DNA from: Planctomycetota bacterium
GTDB taxonomy: Bacteria > Planctomycetota > Planctomycetia > Pirellulales > Pirellulaceae
Reading direction: 5' to 3'
DNA length: 64,000 bases
NCBI GenBank assembly: GCA_026692865.1
Contig: JAPLNI010000050.1
Location: forward strand, 62,001-126,000
Shown piece by piece: positions 46,601-53,198 of this stretch (position 1 is its first letter; the number at the start of each line of letters is the position of its first letter). The position numbers were made by a program, and so were the translations under genes. The notes beneath the pieces are model-generated. The model saw nothing but the letters and a program-made list of their open reading frames with translations, did not search any database and had not been told where the DNA came from.

Positions 46601-46757
46601 ACGCCACTAGCGAACGCAAAGTCAAAGCGATGGCTTTGCGATAGGGGCCGAGTCCAGCGAGCGATTTATGGCTCAGCCACCACAAGATAGGAATGACCAA
46701 CAGCAAGGCAAGAAAGCCTGGGTACTCAAACCCAATTCGCCATTGCCAAGGTGCCAT
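43638..46757 (-). CDS. Large membrane protein with VWA domains and Rossmann-like middle domain
   Basis: 1,039 residues. Two N-terminal transmembrane helices (FLALLLVIPILWWLSH, ALTLRSLVALLIIAALAGV) are followed by a VWA domain with a MIDAS-like DQSDS in VTVIYLLDQSDSIP. Middle sections resemble the glutamine-amidotransferase-like fold of BatA relatives (LQGYDSVILAGVA, GVLMIGGPESFGAGGW) and a second VWA-like part (MIIISDGDPTPPSAGVLAGY). Near the C-terminus is another hydrophobic segment (VWPLAVLLGACLFFADVFI). The cytoplasmic tail contains an in-frame palindromic repeat encoding SPEPMELVTGADA through PEGSAYGSV. The paired MoxR probably remodels the VWA domain. The 3-base spacing from the TerB-like gene indicates one operon. 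Confidence 0.88.
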   Translation of the reverse strand: MAPWQWRIGFEYPGFLALLLVIPILWWLSHKSLAGLGPYRKAIALTLRSLVALLIIAALAGVHWVWTSDRVTVIYLLDQSDSIPNAKRQLMLKFAISSAKEHRRSNRQDRAGLIAFGREASIEFPPIDDSLPPVERLESYLGKTDATNLESALKLAQASFPENSSKRIVVITDGNETLGTATSTAKRLTDEGIGIDVVPIQMSSNAEILVDKIDVPGQVRQGQSVDARVVIERYVEGDANQPIDGRLRVTRRVGNQSETIADGPVTLDRDVNVIPIPHRVDQPAGYTYEAEFTPDSPQSDSIPQNNRTTAFSYARGKGRVMVIENSDRLGEYDLLIEALRRNDIECDLRDTSNLFSSLIELQGYDSVILAGVARSVGDDASKVQSFSDEQIETLVRSVQQFGTGVLMIGGPESFGAGGWANTKLEEAMPVDFQVKNSKIDAVGALAMVMHASELAEGNYWQKSIARAALDSLGPMDYCGVVQYDSAGNNWMWGDRMGLARVGENRSLMKARLSRMQPGDMPDFDSSLGMALTSLRNVPAAMKHMIIISDGDPTPPSAGVLAGYSNAGIKISTVAVGTHGPAGSQLLQKIAQATGGNYYVASNPKVLPKIFMREARRVARPLLFEPEGGIQPVVSFRHEAMSGIGDGIPNLRGFVLTQKKESSLVEVPMLSPLPTDAINASLLATWTYGLGRTAVFTSDAGNRWAKEWTSWPQYDQFFTQLVRWTMRPTADEGKYQLATNIRDGKIQVVVTAMDQQDRMVNFLEMAGTAIGPDLQPFPFTLKQKAPGRYEGSFDISATGAYILSIIPAAGKAPLTSGLTVPFSNEYRVRKTNRRLLEEVVGLTPVGGQSGTLSDPLEPDSFKEILAMDPYRGGLAPARSLEDVWPLAVLLGACLFFADVFIRRVALDPMTATKEFFATRKIRSSSKGDALQSKLDRLRTSKSDIASEIDRQRQSGTVSPEPMELVTGADAATNSEADKVFEATPEGSAYGSVKIDSQGNTTNSSEDKLSQTKLSGEQQNQSYTSRLLDAKRRAQNKKPNE
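43787..43887. repeat. Palindromic repeat, family 1, in frame inside the VWA gene
   Basis: 101 bases with arms TGAGCCGTAGGCGCTACCC and GACTAGCTCCATCGGCTCGG. It is translated on the minus strand without a stop, giving about 34 residues of the protein's cytoplasmic tail. One arm gives PEGSAYGSV, matching PPEVSAYGSV from the copy at 7592. Confidence 0.8.
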
Positions 46758-46760
46758 AGG

Positions 46761-47336
46761 TTAGCCTTCTCGTTTCAAGGCTTGCTCGATGCGGTTCATC
46801 ACTTTGTTTTCACCGAGCGAAATGGCATTCCAGCCAAGAAGCCCACCGGAGGCTTTCGCAACTGCATTAATCTCCTCGATAATCGTCGATTGCACGGTGA
46901 GTGCATCCGTGATCGGGAGCTTGCTGATAAGTGCCTTGGCAAAGGCTTCCCAAGCTGCGAAAAGTTCGTCACTAGGTTTGTTTTCCAACCACGAAGCAAC
47001 CAAACGACCGGAGTCGCTTTCATGACTCACACCATGTTTGGATGCGGCATTCAAGACGGTTTCTTTTTCACCCGTTTCCAGTCTTCCGTCGGCCCAAGCA
47101 ACCGCAATCAGCGGGAAAAGCCGCAAGGCGGGGAGTGTCGTCGGAGAAACTCCGGCTGCGACCAAGGCAGCGATCGATGATTGGTCCTTCAAACCACTCA
47201 GTTCCGCGAGAGCATCTTCATTGTCCGCACGTTCCAGCTTGACGCGAATCGCATCGGTTAGCTTTTTGTCCACTTCGGAAAAGAATTGATTTTCGAGGGC
47301 TGCGCCTCGCTTTTGGAGAGAATCTTCGCTGCTCAT
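46761..47336 (-). CDS. TerB-like helical protein
   Basis: 191 residues, soluble and mostly helical. The core LRLFPLIAVAWADGRLETGE with KETVLNAASKHGV resembles the TerB/DjlA-type helical domain, where an Asp-Gly pair (here WADGRL) follows the first helix. The rest (ESDSGRLVASWLENKPSDEL, ISKLPITDALTVQSTIIEEI) is also helical. TerB-like proteins are associated with stress and tellurite-resistance systems and metal binding. As first gene of the operon, 3 bases before the VWA gene, it probably works with the VWA/MoxR pair. Confidence 0.7.
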   Translation of the reverse strand: MSSEDSLQKRGAALENQFFSEVDKKLTDAIRVKLERADNEDALAELSGLKDQSSIAALVAAGVSPTTLPALRLFPLIAVAWADGRLETGEKETVLNAASKHGVSHESDSGRLVASWLENKPSDELFAAWEAFAKALISKLPITDALTVQSTIIEEINAVAKASGGLLGWNAISLGENKVMNRIEQALKREG

Positions 47337-47573
47337 CGCTTGGTTTCTGTTTGCCGAATAAAAGAAATAGGGAACGCACTGAAGCGATTCCCCAACGTTA
47401 CGGGTTATGCCACTGAAACTAAATTCTAACCGATCGGACCGGTGTGGGAAGCACGGCGATTATGCTCGTATTTTAGGTTTGCAAACGCCAAGCGAAACTT
47501 GCTTTTGCCGTTCAGTCTTAGCAACTTTGCAATACACAGGCATCGCATTAAACAGATTGCAACAACAGCCGAA
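47337..47573. other. Intergenic region without recognised features
   Basis: 237 bases between two leftward genes. It includes a weak inverted segment near 47452-47460 (GAAGCACGG). Nothing supports a gene, and no palindromic repeat of the main families is present. The promoter of the TerB-like operon is expected here. Confidence 0.4.
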
Positions 47574-48167
47574 TCATCCCTCGGGGTCGTTGAGTAGTTG
47601 TTGGAGTCGTTCCCGAAGTACAGGGGAATACAGTTCGAGCCAGCTTTCATCAATCATGCCGATTGAAATCATGTCGAGAATATGCACTTGATCTTTGCGT
47701 CTATTCGAAGTTAGTTTCATACAGACTAGGGCTTCGAGCTTTAAGGTGCGAGCTTCTCCCATCAATGCGTATTGGTCGATTTGTGGTACGGGTTCGGTGT
47801 ACTCAGCTCGAACTTTCTCGCCGGCAAAGATGACGTGAACTGCATCGCGAGCTTTTGCGTTGGGGCCATCGAGAAACATCGAGTCTCCCGCCGCAGCCCG
47901 AAAAAGGAAGCCTGCCGGTTCTAACGCAGCGATCGCAAGCGGAAGCTCATGTCGGTTGAGAATAATGTCGACATCACGCGTATTGCGAACGACCGACTCG
48001 TCCACCTGGGAGACCCAGTGCTGGACCGCATTTCCTCCAACGACGGCGTAGGGAACGCCTGCGTGATTCAATGCACCCGTAACGCGATTCAGTCGGTCTC
48101 TGACATTTTCCACGGCGTTTCCAATCCTGTCCCACAACGCATCGCCAACGTATTTAATCTCAACCAT
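47574..48167 (-). CDS. Nucleotidyltransferase-fold protein (AbiEii-like)
   Basis: 197 residues. The nucleotidyltransferase fold is visible: AGVPYAVVGGNAVQHWVSQV supplies the glycine-rich helix-start, and NTRDVDIILNRHELPLAIAA supplies the Asp-x-Asp pair (DVD) that binds metal. A later domain (RTLKLEALVCMKLTSNRRKD and VHILDMISIGMID) resembles AbiEii/MNT-like proteins, some of which are toxins or RNA-modifying enzymes. No HEPN or AbiEi partner is adjacent, since the neighbours are a divergent tRNA-modification gene and the TerB-like operon. Toxin activity is therefore not supported by context. Confidence 0.75.
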   Translation of the reverse strand: MVEIKYVGDALWDRIGNAVENVRDRLNRVTGALNHAGVPYAVVGGNAVQHWVSQVDESVVRNTRDVDIILNRHELPLAIAALEPAGFLFRAAAGDSMFLDGPNAKARDAVHVIFAGEKVRAEYTEPVPQIDQYALMGEARTLKLEALVCMKLTSNRRKDQVHILDMISIGMIDESWLELYSPVLRERLQQLLNDPEG

Positions 48168-48296
48168 TTCATCAGGCCTCCAGTTAAAGTATACGCGATT
48201 GGAAGAAGCGGTGCTCAGAACTCTATGGTTTGAACGAATCCGCGATTGACGTTACGATACTGGGATTCATTTTACGAGTAAATTCGCAGCAAAACC

Positions 48297-50168
48297 ATGC
48301 AGTTCCTGAATCTTGCCACCTATCGATTCGTTTCGTTAGACAATCTCGTCGAGCGTCGCGAGCAGATCTACGCGGCTGCCTCCCGATTTGATGTGCGTGG
48401 CACGGTTCTCATTAGCAACGAGGGTATTAACATTTTCGTAGCTGGTCCGGAGCAGGGCGCGCGGGATTTGTTGTCGTTCCTCCGAGAGGATCCTTTGTTC
48501 GCGGACCTGACTGCCAAGGAGAGTTGGACCGACTATCAGCCGTTTCGCCGCCTGCTGGTAAAGATCAAGAAAGAGATCATTGCCTTCGGACTCGATGCCA
48601 TTGAACCTGCGAAGCGAACGTCACCGAAGCTCTCACCTCAAGAACTGCGTGAGTGGCTCGATTCGGGAAAGCCTGTTCGCTTACTCGATACGCGGAACGA
48701 CTATGAAGTCGATTTGGGAACCTTCGAAGGAGCGGTCGACCTGGGCATTCAACACTTTCGCAATTTCCCGCAAGCCATCGAAGCTCTCCCGGAAGAAGCA
48801 AAACATGAACCGCTGGTGATGTTCTGCACGGGTGGAATTCGATGCGAGAAAGCGGGACCGATGATGGAGCAAGCTGGCTTCACCGAAGTCTATCAACTCG
48901 ATGGCGGAATCTTGAACTACTTCCAGCAATGTGGAAACGCACATTACAACGGGGACTGCTTTGTCTTCGATCAACGCGTCGCGGTAACTCCTGAACTGCA
49001 ACCGTCGGGCGCTAAGCTTTGTTTCGCTTGCCAGCAACCACTTCAGCCGAAAGATCTTCTGTCGCCGCTTTATAAGATAGGTGTCTCTTGTCCTTCGTGT
49101 TATCGCGATGAATCACAGCAAGCTGAACGATCGCTTAAAAAACGACAAGCCAAAATCGATGCCTTTGCGGTAAGTCTTCCCGGAGCAAAACCCTACGAAA
49201 GTCGGCGACCGATGTATGTCGCTGGTCAGTTCGCAGGCCTGTCGATGATCGAATGGTTGCTTTCGATGCATCAACGCCTGACGCGTGAATTCTGGCTCGA
49301 GCAATTGGAGCTAGGCCGCATCGTCTATGGATCTCATCTTCATAGCGCACAGACTCGTGTCGATAAAGATCGAATCGTGAAAGAGGGTGAGCGGTTTATT
49401 CAGATTGAACCCAATTGTGTTGAACCATCCGTGAATGCAAATATCCGATTGCTTTACGAGGATGCGGCGATCATCGCCATACACAAACCAAGCGGTCTTC
49501 CTTCACACGCGTCGGGAAGATTTTGTCGTAACACGCTCGACTATATTCTTGGGCAAGTCTACGCTCCTGAAAAACTTCATCTCGCCCATCGACTCGATGC
49601 AGCCACCTCTGGAATCATGATTCTGTCGCGTCGTCACAAGTACGCAGGCCCTCTCCAACAACAGTTTGCAAATGGTACTGTCCAGAAAGTATACATAGCG
49701 CAAGTTCATGGTCATCCGCTAGAAGATAACTTCGATTGCAATGAACCTATCGCTGCAACCACCAGCGAAAGAGGAACCCGAGCAGTAGACCCGGCGGGAC
49801 TCGCTGCGACGACCAACTTCTCTGTCATCGAAAGACTTGCGGATGGAACGACACTCCTTGAGGTGACCCCACAGACTGGTAGAACGCATCAAATCCGGGT
49901 TCATCTTGCACACTTAGGACACCCAATTGTTGGAGACCAAGCTTACGGCCATGCGACTGACGCAACTAATGTCGATATGCATGCGGATAAGTCATCCGAA
50001 GAGCATCCGACGCAGAGACCAAGTCTGCTGAGGCTTCACGCATGGAAACTTTCGATCGTTCATCCTACAACTAAGCAGCCGATCGACTTCGTCGCCGATG
50101 ATCCAGATTGGTATGTTGCTTCTGGTCGTAACGGTGAACGTGTGCATGAAGCGTCAAGTCGTCCTTAA
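48297..50168 (+). CDS. Fusion of tRNA uridine-34 hydroxylase (TrhO) and RluA-type pseudouridine synthase
   Basis: 623 residues. Residues 1-230 are TrhO/YceA: the acylphosphatase-like start (MQFLNLATYRFVSLDNL), FDVRGTVLISNEGINIFVAG and the rhodanese domain with catalytic Cys177 in FCTGGIRCEKAGPMM. A Cys4 cluster follows (Cys242, 245, 265, 268 in LCFACQQ and VSCPSCYRD), probably a zinc site. Residues about 310-620 form an RluA-type pseudouridine synthase: LLYEDAAIIAIHKPSGLPSH, catalytic Asp434 in LAHRLDAATSGIMIL, and QTGRTHQIRVHLAHLGHPIV. TrhO hydroxylates U34 of certain tRNAs; RluA-family enzymes make pseudouridine in rRNA and tRNA. Both active sites look intact, so one polypeptide could modify two positions, but the pseudouridine target is unknown. 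Confidence 0.92.
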   Translation: MQFLNLATYRFVSLDNLVERREQIYAAASRFDVRGTVLISNEGINIFVAGPEQGARDLLSFLREDPLFADLTAKESWTDYQPFRRLLVKIKKEIIAFGLDAIEPAKRTSPKLSPQELREWLDSGKPVRLLDTRNDYEVDLGTFEGAVDLGIQHFRNFPQAIEALPEEAKHEPLVMFCTGGIRCEKAGPMMEQAGFTEVYQLDGGILNYFQQCGNAHYNGDCFVFDQRVAVTPELQPSGAKLCFACQQPLQPKDLLSPLYKIGVSCPSCYRDESQQAERSLKKRQAKIDAFAVSLPGAKPYESRRPMYVAGQFAGLSMIEWLLSMHQRLTREFWLEQLELGRIVYGSHLHSAQTRVDKDRIVKEGERFIQIEPNCVEPSVNANIRLLYEDAAIIAIHKPSGLPSHASGRFCRNTLDYILGQVYAPEKLHLAHRLDAATSGIMILSRRHKYAGPLQQQFANGTVQKVYIAQVHGHPLEDNFDCNEPIAATTSERGTRAVDPAGLAATTNFSVIERLADGTTLLEVTPQTGRTHQIRVHLAHLGHPIVGDQAYGHATDATNVDMHADKSSEEHPTQRPSLLRLHAWKLSIVHPTTKQPIDFVADDPDWYVASGRNGERVHEASSRP

Positions 50169-50234
50169 ACCGACGGGCACATTCCAGATCGCAGTAATCG
50201 GTCTCAGCGAAACCAATTGAAAGAAGCTTTTCGT

Positions 50235-50858
50235 ATGTTTATCTCTGTAGATGGAATCGACGGCGCGGGTAAGTCGACGCAAATGGACTTGCTTGAGACA
50301 TGGCTGTCGGCTCGAGGGGCTCAGGTCGTTCGGTTTCGAGATCCTGGAGCAACGCAACTTGGAGAGGCTGTTCGCGAAATTCTTTTGCATCGCGAGGAAA
50401 TCCCGATTGCCATGCGAAGCGAGATGTTGCTTTACATGGCTGCTCGAGCGCAGTTGGTTGACGAGCAGATTCGCCCTTCACTAGAATCAGGCAAGACAGT
50501 TCTATGTGATCGTTATCTACTTGCAAATGTTGTCTATCAGGGTTGTGCTGGTGGGCTGGATATTGAATCGTTATGGGAAGTCGGCAACATCGCAACGGGC
50601 GGCCTGAAGCCAGACGTCACCATCGTTTTTGATCTCGACACAGCGATCGCTTTGCAGCGCGTCGGAACCGGACAAGATCGACTAGAAAAACGAGGCTTTG
50701 ATTACTTTCAAAAAGTTCGACAAGGCTTTTTAGATCAAGTGTCGCGAGCATCGACTCACTCAATTGTTATAGACGCATCACCAAGCCTAGAAGTCGTGCA
50801 TCAACGCGTAACTGAATATCTGAACAATTGGGAGTGCTGTGACTTTGGAGTGCTGTGA
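50235..50858 (+). CDS. tmk: Thymidylate kinase, C-terminus derived from a repeat
   Basis: 207 residues from the ATG at 50235 (an in-frame TTG at 50217 is rejected). It phosphorylates dTMP to dTDP. P-loop: GIDGAGKSTQ. Substrate and catalytic motifs: FRDPGATQLGEAV, the CDRYLLANV Asp-Arg-Tyr, and the LID region GQDRLEKRGFDYFQKV. The final residues (WECCDFGVL) and the stop codon come from the palindromic element that starts at the gene's 3' end, so the natural C-terminus has been replaced or extended by a few residues. The enzyme core is unaffected. Confidence 0.93.
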   Translation: MFISVDGIDGAGKSTQMDLLETWLSARGAQVVRFRDPGATQLGEAVREILLHREEIPIAMRSEMLLYMAARAQLVDEQIRPSLESGKTVLCDRYLLANVVYQGCAGGLDIESLWEVGNIATGGLKPDVTIVFDLDTAIALQRVGTGQDRLEKRGFDYFQKVRQGFLDQVSRASTHSIVIDASPSLEVVHQRVTEYLNNWECCDFGVL

Positions 50859-50997
50859 CTTGTCACAGCTTAGGGGCGAGCGACGTGGCGTAAAAGAAAA
50901 AGCTCGCGAGATAGATTGTCGTTGGGTTTACGGCGATTGCTTGGATTGATAAACGATAGATAAGGCTGAAAGCTTCGTCGAGGCGAAGCACTCCAAA
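50844..50997. repeat. Bi-palindromic MITE-like element in a convergent gap
   Basis: 154 bases with perfect 11-base terminal inverted repeats TTTGGAGTGCT and AGCACTCCAAA. Each end carries an internal hairpin, GCTGTGAC-TT-GTCACAGC at the left and GCTTCG...CGAAGC at the right. A partial direct copy of the left end (GGGAGTGCTGTGACT) lies just before it at 50830-50844. It supplies the tmk stop and ends one base before the hydrolase stop codon. Confidence 0.85.
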
Positions 50998-50998
50998 G

Positions 50999-51874
50999 CT
51001 ATCTCAATCTTTTTGCCCAAGCATCTAACCATTGAACTAGCATTGCAACATCTCGCAAATCATTTGTGAGCAAGTGGTCGCTTTGAGGCAGTGTTACGAG
51101 ACTAGCTTCGACCGCCGGCGACTTGTTCGATTGCATGAGCAGCGAATAGATGCGCATCGCATGGTGATACCCGACGGTGAGATCTGCAGGCGAATGAAAG
51201 ATCATCAGCGGCTTCTGTAGTGCTGCGATGTCTCGAGATAAATCGTAGGTGCGAAAGTTATCGGTCATTTGTCGATCGATAGAGAACTTGCGGCCACCGA
51301 TGGTCACCTCGCCAAATCCCTCTGACTCAATGCGTGGGTCCATGTTTACTAAGATGTCAGCTAAGTGACCGGTGTCGCTGGGGGTTGCAAGAATTGCAAC
51401 AGATCGCACTGAATCAATTTTGTTAGCGACTGACATTGCCGTCGCGCCGCCGAAGCTATGTCCGAAGAGCATTGTGGGGCCCGCATAATTTCGTTCAAGA
51501 TAGCCTGCAGCCGCGAGAAGATCTTCTTGGTTTGTGTGAAAATTCGTTTTTGAAAAGTCCCCTTCGCTATGTCCGATGCCAGTAAAGTCGAATCGCAAGA
51601 CACCCCATCCCAATCCTGCAAGCCCGCGTGCGATTCGAAATCCAGCTTTTAAGTCTTTCGAGCACGTGAAGCAATGTACCATCAAGATGTAACCCTGGAC
51701 GGATTGGCTCGGCAAGTCGAGAATACCACCTAGTATCTCTCCCGAAGGTTTTGGAATCGTGACGCGTTGGCTGGTAGTCGGTATCGGCGTGGGTAGGTTC
51801 GATGTTGTCGCGTTTGCTTTCGCCGAGTCATGTTGTAGCGGAGCCGAAGAGCTTGCCGCGTCGTTATTCGTCAT
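50999..51874 (-). CDS. Alpha/beta hydrolase
   Basis: 291 residues with a Ser/Thr/Pro-rich N-terminal 35 residues and no clear signal peptide. The fold shows MVHCFTCSKDLKAGFRIARG (oxyanion strand), WGVLRFDFTGIGHSEGDF, the nucleophile elbow GHSFGGATAMSVA with its Ser, the acid in MIFHSPADLTVGYHHAM and the catalytic His in LPQSDHLLTND. The catalytic triad is complete, so it is an active esterase, lipase or acylase of unknown substrate. In some relatives this domain is fused to an OsmC-like domain, which is absent here. It is transcribed divergently from the ATP-grasp gene, 47 bases away. Confidence 0.9.
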   Translation of the reverse strand: MTNNDAASSSAPLQHDSAKANATTSNLPTPIPTTSQRVTIPKPSGEILGGILDLPSQSVQGYILMVHCFTCSKDLKAGFRIARGLAGLGWGVLRFDFTGIGHSEGDFSKTNFHTNQEDLLAAAGYLERNYAGPTMLFGHSFGGATAMSVANKIDSVRSVAILATPSDTGHLADILVNMDPRIESEGFGEVTIGGRKFSIDRQMTDNFRTYDLSRDIAALQKPLMIFHSPADLTVGYHHAMRIYSLLMQSNKSPAVEASLVTLPQSDHLLTNDLRDVAMLVQWLDAWAKRLR

Positions 51875-51921
51875 GTGGAAGTCAATTTCGCAAGAGTTTT
51901 ATTGGTAAAACGGTTTAGCAC

Positions 51922-53055
51922 ATGAAGAGGATTGCAGTTCTGGAATTTATCGGATGTCAAGATTATCTCGAGACAACCTCGAATGCGATAGCCGATTTGC
52001 CAGTCGGATTGCCAGTCGGATTGCCAGTCGGATTGCCAGTCGGATTGTCAGCCGGATTGGCTATCGCCAGCAGTCAGAATCGAAATGACCAAGCAGAAAA
52101 CCAAGAGCTACTTCGCGAGGGCGACGCAATGTTGCTAGCGGTGGCGATGGAATGGATTCAAAGTCATGGAGCGGAAGTTCATTGCTGTAGACATCCAGCA
52201 CTTAACATGCCCTCTAATAACAAAGCATTGCTAAAAGGTGATTCGAAACTACTAGATAAAATTCAGTGGCACTTCATTCGCCCGGGAGAACAATACCTTA
52301 ACGAGTGGTTGCGCGTGGCTCAAATGTGCGGTCGGGCATTGGTAATTGCACCAGAGATTGATAATGCTTTATTGAATGCGACGCGATTTTTGCGTTCACA
52401 TGGTGTGGACTTGGTTAATGCGAGCGACGAATTCATTACCACGGCAAGTGATAAATGGCTGACAGCTTTGCAGTGGCAAGAGCATTCCATCCGCCAGCCT
52501 ACCACAAAACTTCTGTGCAGAAGTTTGTTACAAGACTCGGCGGTTATAAATGTTATGGATAGTGAATGTACGGCTTGGGTTGTTAAGCCTCGTGATGGAG
52601 TCGGTGGGATCGGTGTTCGACGCTTTAGTCGCTTCAGTGATTCAGTATCTTGGGCTCGGCGGTTTACAGGTGACTTCAACCGACTTTTGTTACAGCAATG
52701 GATGCCCGGGCGAACAGCTAGTATCGCTCTGGTTTTCTTAGAAGATGGCTCGACTAAGTTTTCACCTGTCAGGGATCAATTTCTTACAGAATCAAAGTCC
52801 TCAATCGGAGATATTCAATGGACTGAACTTGGCTACTTAGGAAGCGGAAAACCGTGGCCTTATGAACATCAGAAAGTCGCCGAATCGTTCGCAAGAGCCG
52901 CGATTAGCGCTATTCCGGGAAACCTACGCGGATGGATCGGGCTTGATTTCTTGTGTGATGGTTCGCCTACTGACATCAATTCTTACATAGCAATCGAAGT
53001 AAATCCAAGACTGACTTCGTCTTACTGCTTTGGTGAATCTGAATCAACGTTCTAG
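51922..53055 (+). CDS. ATP-grasp ligase-like protein with expanded LPVG repeat
   Basis: 377 residues. Residues about 160-370 form an ATP-grasp fold: DKWLTALQWQEHSIRQPTT, WVVKPRDGVGGIGVRRFSRF (ATP-binding Lys and Gly-rich loop), LLLQQWMPGRTASIALVFL and YIAIEVNPRLTSSY (metal-binding Glu and Asn). It resembles the MfnD-like ATP-grasp proteins that occur in planctomycetes with tetrahydromethanopterin-type C1 pathways; this is a resemblance, not a firm assignment. Residues 26-45 are five tandem tetrapeptides (LPVG four times, then LSAG) from a 12-base repeat. After the NPRLTSSY motif the protein stops within ten residues, shorter than usual, 26 bases before a palindromic element. Confidence 0.75.
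   Translation: MKRIAVLEFIGCQDYLETTSNAIADLPVGLPVGLPVGLPVGLSAGLAIASSQNRNDQAENQELLREGDAMLLAVAMEWIQSHGAEVHCCRHPALNMPSNNKALLKGDSKLLDKIQWHFIRPGEQYLNEWLRVAQMCGRALVIAPEIDNALLNATRFLRSHGVDLVNASDEFITTASDKWLTALQWQEHSIRQPTTKLLCRSLLQDSAVINVMDSECTAWVVKPRDGVGGIGVRRFSRFSDSVSWARRFTGDFNRLLLQQWMPGRTASIALVFLEDGSTKFSPVRDQFLTESKSSIGDIQWTELGYLGSGKPWPYEHQKVAESFARAAISAIPGNLRGWIGLDFLCDGSPTDINSYIAIEVNPRLTSSYCFGESESTF
51997..52056 (+). repeat. 12-base in-frame tandem repeat
   Basis: Four identical units TTGCCAGTCGGA plus one variant TTGTCAGCCGGA, encoding LPVG x4 and LSAG. Identical units suggest recent slippage expansion. A multiple of three keeps the reading frame. Confidence 0.95.
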
Positions 53056-53080
53056 TGCTTGAGCACCAATTAGTTAAGTG

Positions 53081-53163
53081 GTAGCGGAATTCGTAAGAAT
53101 TCCGTCGTCGCTGGAAACAAGAGCAAAATGTGCGGTCTTCAGATGTCTTACGACAGATGCTAC
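53081..53163 (-). repeat. Palindromic repeat, family 2 (full 83-base copy)
   Basis: Outer ends GTAGCGGAATTC and GACAGATGCTAC; hairpin GGAATTC-GTAA-GAATTCC at the left and a right-hand CAGATGTC-TTAC-GACAGATG pairing imperfectly. It is the same design and length as 32319 and 32902 with a diverged spacer. It sits in the convergent gap between the ATP-grasp and AsmA-like genes. Confidence 0.8.
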
Positions 53164-53198
53164 GAGTCCGAACGCTAGTTTAAAGTTGTGTTGACGAT

